This document shows, piece by piece, positions 59,797 through 64,000 of a DNA stretch of 64,000 nucleotides. Position numbers and translations under genes: made by a program. Numbering within the stretch: position 1 is the stretch's first letter; each line of letters starts with the position of its first letter. The notes below the pieces were generated by a model that worked only from the letters and a program-made list of their open reading frames with translations, was not told the DNA's origin and did not search any database. Source of the stretch: Paenibacillus xylanilyticus (GTDB lineage: Bacteria > Bacillota > Bacilli > Paenibacillales > Paenibacillaceae); contig NZ_CP044310.1 of NCBI RefSeq assembly GCF_009664365.1, positions 3,669,001 to 3,733,000 on the forward strand, given 5' to 3'.

Positions 59797-62600
59797 CACG
59801 TTGACTCCTTTACTGTATTTTTAGTCAATGGTTCACAGGAAATGGAGAAGGAGTGTCGTCCGGGGTTCAACTCGTGAACACGAGGCTGCTTAGCTGCTGT
59901 TACCAGATCATGTGGCAAGACAAGCGTAGCAGCGGTACCTTCAGGAATCACGGTCTGAATATGCAGACTCCCGTGTTCCTTTTTCCAGGCTACTTCGATC
60001 GCTCCATATGCTGTCCTGAGCGAAGCACGTACCGCATCCAGTTTGGAAGGAATTACAGGTTCAATCCTTATCCTTTCATAACCAGGGGAGTCTGATCTGA
60101 TGCCTGCTAGTCGGGTATAAAAGGAAGTACTTATTCCACCAAACATTGCATGATCGTGGGAATGCATGCCGCCCTTCTCGCTCCATTGTTCCCAGAGTGT
60201 GGTGGCTCCGCGTTCTATTTGATAGCCGAATCCGGGATACTCCTTCTTGTTCAAAAGCTCCAGAGCAACATCGATATGTCCATGATCAGCCAAAACGTCC
60301 ATCAAATATCTCGTGCCATAAATGCCTGTGTGAAGATGACCGCCTTTTTCCGCAATAGCTTGCACTAGACGGTCCACGACAACAATGCATTGTTCTTCTG
60401 GCACCATGCCGAGTGCGAGCGGCATCAGCTGAGCAGTCTGGGAACCACTGCCGTAGACGCCTTCCCCGGAGTACCAACGACGATGGAAGGCATGATTAAT
60501 CTGCCGGGCCAGTTCGTTATAATAATCACGATCTGCATGGATATCCAGAATTGCAGCCGTTTCGGCAACAATGGAAGTGATTTTGTAATAGATACTGGTA
60601 TTTACAAGTTCGACTTCATGAAAGTAGTTCTCCCAACCATCGTCGTTAGGAGGACACCAGTCTCCAAAGCCATCTTTTACTTCGTGGTCAGGCCATCGCT
60701 CATGCAGGTGGTCAATGTAGTCCTTCATGAATGGATAACTTTCACGTAACGTATTCAAGTCGTTATAGTGCATATAGAGATGCCAGGGAAGGGAGACCTT
60801 GTCTCCGCTCCAATCCGGATTGGTCATGCTGTCTTCGATATCTCCAAGCCACTTACGGTAATAACGATGCATGTTAAAATGGTGCATCCCCGCTTCCTCA
60901 ACCACAGCCGAATCCATAAGACATGGGGTACGCTCATCACGCTGGCAGCAGTCCGTTGGTATGCTCACCAAATTATTAAGATAGGACCACCGAATGTTGC
61001 TGTATAGTCTATTGATGCCTTGATCAGAGCATTCAAAGGTACCTGCCTGCTCTACATCTGCATGAATCGGAACAGCCTGTATGGAGAGCTGACCTGTCTC
61101 CCCGCTGACCTCTACATAACGAAATCCATGATATGTAAAGCGCGGTTCATAGCACTCCCCTTCTTCCCCGTTAAGGATGTATACATCCGTCGCTTTGGCG
61201 TTTCGATTCGTCCATGGGTCGATGTTGCCTTGTTCATCTGCCAGCTCACTGTATCTCAGCCGAACTTCACTACCTGACTGACCTGTTACCTGAATACGGA
61301 CCCACCCTGCCATGTTTTGACCAAAATCATAAACATTCACACCGGGTACCGGGTTATACATGGCAACAGGTTGTATCGGGTCGAACGGTATGACAGGAGG
61401 TTGATGATTCGGCTCCAACTCACCCCCTGGTGGGTCAGCGATTACTGCCATTGACCAGTCTCCGTCTTCCAGAAAGTCGGACTCATCCCAACCTAGAGGC
61501 ATCTGCCTGGCATCATAAGTCTCACCGTCATAGATATCGTTGACAAGAATCGGGCTTGCCGCAGATGACCAGGATTCGTCGGTTATGATTGTCCACGTGC
61601 TGCCGTCCTCCAGCCTAAGATCCAACTGCATGATAAATGCCTTATCCCGGTTCCACTTCCATCCCCAGCGGGAATAGTTAAAATGGTACCCGTTGCCCAG
61701 CCATACGCCCAGTGCATTTTCTCCATCGTGAAGCAAATGGGTCACGTCGTACGTGTCATAAAGCATCCTGCGTGGGTATGGTGTGTTGGCTGGTGCCAAA
61801 ACTCGGGTGTCTGCCCGAACTCCATTAATGCGAAGCTCATACCAGCCTATCGAATAGATGCGGAGCCTGGCTTGGAGTAGGGACGTGGGAATGTCAAACG
61901 TTTTCCGAAACAACGGACTGTCTACCGAAATCGGAGTCTCACAAATGGACAGCATATCTCCCTCGACCACCAGCCCATTACCCGAAGGATGAATGGCACC
62001 CGCTGTGCAGTGAGTTGTTTTCGAATCATAAAACCGGTTGGAATACATCATGCGTCCATCTTTTCCAGTAAGCCTCAAGTCGCGGAAAACAGCCTTCTGT
62101 CCACCTGTTGTGCGAAAACCCACCGTTCCCTGATAATCCGCTGCCATGCAGCGAGACGTGTGCTGTTGATTTAGCGTGAGTTCCCACTCCCCGCCTTCCT
62201 TCGTCACTTTGAGTGTGATGTGTTCAGGCTGCTTTTGGGATGCAGGAAGGGTGATTTTCTGCAAAGTGTGGCGCATACCGGATTCCATCCGAAAAATGTA
62301 TGCCCGTATCTGCCGTACGGCTACTTCATTCGGATCGCCCTCACTTAGTTCAATACCGCAATGATGATCTTCGTTCTGATAACCGAAAAGAAAGGCCGCG
62401 CCTCCTTCTTCCACGGTAATCACAACCTCTGCCTGATACGAAGTCCAATCTTGAGGAAGGGATGTTGACCGGGTGATCCACTTGGCAATCCATTGATCTG
62501 AGGTGAAGATTCCCTTGTGTTCCCCCATCTCCTTTGAATCCTGTACTTTCTTCATTACCTTCGTTGAATTTTGTGGTTTGGCTGCCTTCGATGATGTCAT
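59796..62600 (-). CDS. GH78 alpha-L-rhamnosidase
   Basis: About 934 residues from the ATG at 62600, seven bases after AGGAGGAG. The first 190 residues form an extra lectin-like beta domain; the GH78 N-domain follows ([39 protein letters not shown]), then a beta-sandwich, the (alpha/alpha)6 catalytic barrel (residues about 520-850) and a C-terminal beta domain. The catalytic acid region reads [19 protein letters not shown], where most members have RDERxGWxGD; the general-base region [10 protein letters not shown] is intact. No signal peptide, so it acts on imported oligosaccharides. It is coupled to fucI downstream and follows the GH2 gene by 20 bases. Confidence 0.88.
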   Translation of the reverse strand: MTSSKAAKPQNSTKVMKKVQDSKEMGEHKGIFTSDQWIAKWITRSTSLPQDWTSYQAEVVITVEEGGAAFLFGYQNEDHHCGIELSEGDPNEVAVRQIRAYIFRMESGMRHTLQKITLPASQKQPEHITLKVTKEGGEWELTLNQQHTSRCMAADYQGTVGFRTTGGQKAVFRDLRLTGKDGRMMYSNRFYDSKTTHCTAGAIHPSGNGLVVEGDMLSICETPISVDSPLFRKTFDIPTSLLQARLRIYSIGWYELRINGVRADTRVLAPANTPYPRRMLYDTYDVTHLLHDGENALGVWLGNGYHFNYSRWGWKWNRDKAFIMQLDLRLEDGSTWTIITDESWSSAASPILVNDIYDGETYDARQMPLGWDESDFLEDGDWSMAVIADPPGGELEPNHQPPVIPFDPIQPVAMYNPVPGVNVYDFGQNMAGWVRIQVTGQSGSEVRLRYSELADEQGNIDPWTNRNAKATDVYILNGEEGECYEPRFTYHGFRYVEVSGETGQLSIQAVPIHADVEQAGTFECSDQGINRLYSNIRWSYLNNLVSIPTDCCQRDERTPCLMDSAVVEEAGMHHFNMHRYYRKWLGDIEDSMTNPDWSGDKVSLPWHLYMHYNDLNTLRESYPFMKDYIDHLHERWPDHEVKDGFGDWCPPNDDGWENYFHEVELVNTSIYYKITSIVAETAAILDIHADRDYYNELARQINHAFHRRWYSGEGVYGSGSQTAQLMPLALGMVPEEQCIVVVDRLVQAIAEKGGHLHTGIYGTRYLMDVLADHGHIDVALELLNKKEYPGFGYQIERGATTLWEQWSEKGGMHSHDHAMFGGISTSFYTRLAGIRSDSPGYERIRIEPVIPSKLDAVRASLRTAYGAIEVAWKKEHGSLHIQTVIPEGTAATLVLPHDLVTAAKQPRVHELNPGRHSFSISCEPLTKNTVKEST

Positions 62601-62620
62601 ATCGCTGCTCCTCCTGTCAT

Positions 62621-64000
62621 TCAATCCACATGTTTGCCATGAATAAGGCTCACTTCTGAACAACTCCCCTGCACCTCGGGAGCGTTCCAGGCGCTTACAG
62701 TTATTCCGGATAGCAGAACTTCGGATCCTGCTTCAAATGGAATACATCTCTCTTCCCCTGGCTGTATTCCAAAATCGTTATCCTCCAGATAACAGCTCCA
62801 ATCATCGGGAAAATGATGAATGATGACCCGAATTGCCGGCACACTCCCGATATTGCGAATGGTAATAATACCGCCCTTATCTTGCCGCCCGATAGACCAT
62901 TCAAGCATGGTAGAGGGAAGCTCCCGAAGCGGTGCAGCAGGGAGATCAGCGTATAATGAAAACGCCTGCCTGGCTTGGTCCCCCGGATACTCGTTTTCTT
63001 CATGCTGATGTTCTCTCTCGAACGCCAGCAGCTCTGCTGTCTTCGGCTGGGCATTGAACCAATACCACTGATCGGAGATGAGAGCTCCGCTGCTCGCATA
63101 GAGCATGATGGCTATCAGGAACGGCTGAATCGCTTCTTTTTCTGGCAAGTTTACGCCCAGCTGATCGATACAGGCTGCCAGCCCTGGCTTCACATTCAAT
63201 ACAGGGTACTTCCAAGTCATCACCTCGGTTAATTGGCTGTTATACATCAAGACTTGAACGTACGCATTGTTAAGAGATTCACGTGAATCGTTCACCACAT
63301 GCAATTCTGCGTGGAATCGTTCACCTGGCTCCCAGGTATTCAGCTTGGGGCTGGTGATAAAGGCATTTTGCGGCCGTGAAGCTTGCTTGGCGCGATAATA
63401 AGACAACTTGGCTGTACCGTAATAATCGACCACTGCCCACGAATGTCCTGGAAAACAATCCGAGAATTTGTAATACCAGAAACCACTCTTGTCTCCCCCT
63501 GTTCCCGCTCGCTGTATATCAGCAGTCCAACGAATGGCATCACCTTGAGCTGTTTGGGAATACGTGATGTAATCCTGCCAGTTTCGGATCGGTCCATAGG
63601 CTGCGTATCGCATGACTTTAATAACATCCTTCAGGCCGAACTGGTGAAAATGAGATTTCCAGCCCCTGCTTTCTTCGGTTGGGGGAAACAACTCGAGTGC
63701 TTCCTCTGGCATATAGCGGAGACAGCTTGAAACGTTCGTCTGGCTTGGAATGCCAAATTCGCCATAGAATTTCGAAGGCATCGCCAGAATTGCCTCATCC
63801 AACGGTTCCCCGCAATGGTAGACGTTCCAGTTATGTGCGCTGCCACCCCATGGATCGGTTCGATGGAATGGACGGGATGGATCAAACTCACGACATCTTT
63901 TTCCGACCAAAAAGAGACCTTCATCTGCACCGCCATGCTTGCCATTTTCGTTACCTCCGCCCCACATGACCAAAGAAGGATGATTTCTCAGTCTTTTTAC
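62621..64000 (-). CDS. GH2 glycoside hydrolase, beta-mannosidase-like (C-terminal part)
   Basis: The gene enters from the right edge; about 460 C-terminal residues are visible. The edge lies just before the acid/base motif RLRNHPSLVMWGGGNEN (Glu in NEN), and the nucleophile follows in MPSKFYGEFGIPS (Glu of YGEFG), as in GH2 beta-mannosidases and exo-glucosaminidases. DYYGTAKLSYYRAKQA and a C-terminal beta-sandwich region (Ig-like, residues 220 to the end) also match. Being without its N-terminal half the exact specificity is not decidable. It is first (visible) gene of the GH2-GH78-fucI operon. Confidence 0.87.
   Translation of the reverse strand, partial: VKRLRNHPSLVMWGGGNENGKHGGADEGLFLVGKRCREFDPSRPFHRTDPWGGSAHNWNVYHCGEPLDEAILAMPSKFYGEFGIPSQTNVSSCLRYMPEEALELFPPTEESRGWKSHFHQFGLKDVIKVMRYAAYGPIRNWQDYITYSQTAQGDAIRWTADIQRAGTGGDKSGFWYYKFSDCFPGHSWAVVDYYGTAKLSYYRAKQASRPQNAFITSPKLNTWEPGERFHAELHVVNDSRESLNNAYVQVLMYNSQLTEVMTWKYPVLNVKPGLAACIDQLGVNLPEKEAIQPFLIAIMLYASSGALISDQWYWFNAQPKTAELLAFEREHQHEENEYPGDQARQAFSLYADLPAAPLRELPSTMLEWSIGRQDKGGIITIRNIGSVPAIRVIIHHFPDDWSCYLEDNDFGIQPGEERCIPFEAGSEVLLSGITVSAWNAPEVQGSCSEVSLIHGKHVD

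Overview
The window reads as a chromosome segment of a Paenibacillus-type spore-forming Firmicute. The reasons are AT-leaning DNA with strong AGGAGG ribosome binding sites and frequent TTG/GTG starts; two YesM/YesN-type histidine kinase plus AraC-type response regulator pairs beside LplA/LplB/YtcP-type sugar ABC transporters without an ATPase; a collagen-like (Gly-X-Thr) spore-surface type protein; and many plant-polysaccharide glycoside hydrolases. I see no rRNA, tRNA, CRISPR array, phage or insertion sequence.

Layout. 0-12 kb: a partial winged-helix regulator, RarD-type permease, VOC protein, then a GntR/FCD regulator divergent from a three-gene sugar-acid operon (GarR/LtnD-type dehydrogenase, four-carbon acid sugar kinase, GntP permease) with four phased GTATAC operator elements between them; a beta-propeller protein; a TetR regulator divergent from an alpha/beta hydrolase across a perfect 26-bp palindrome; a Bcr/CflA efflux pump. 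12-20 kb: two small aromatic proteins, a sugar ABC operon (binding protein and two permeases) and its convergent two-component pair. 20-33 kb: collagen-like protein, an AdhR-like MerR regulator with a dehydrogenase/reductase, two paralogous membrane-anchored alpha/beta hydrolases, a kinase-like protein, a CDF metal exporter, a DUF2089 pair, a VanZ protein and an AzgA-type purine permease behind a structured leader. 33-41 kb: a glycerophosphodiester/glycerol-3-phosphate operon (glpP, glpQ, HAD phosphatase, metallophosphoesterase, UgpC-A-E-B) with an attenuator after glpP that GlpP could control.

41-64 kb: a plant cell-wall sugar region, almost all on the minus strand: second ABC operon and two-component pair with a perfect CcpA cre match, GH127 beta-L-arabinofuranosidase with divergent AraC regulator, and at the right edge a GH2 (partial) - GH78 alpha-L-rhamnosidase - L-fucose isomerase operon. 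Between these lie housekeeping or accessory genes (EVE, DinB, WYL regulator, hydrolase, GNAT, MerR, a frameshifted phospholipase-C-family pseudogene) and an RlmA/TlrB-type 23S rRNA methyltransferase.

The most notable signal is upstream of that methyltransferase: a nine-codon leader ORF with a good ribosome binding site, whose codons are complementary to one arm of an intrinsic terminator that also buries the gene's ribosome binding site. This has the architecture of antibiotic-induced ribosome-stalling attenuators. A second is a pair of near-identical AdhR-type MerR promoters (19-bp spacers) 10 kb apart, one beside the merR gene and one driving the Bcr/CflA pump, suggesting a small carbonyl-stress regulon.
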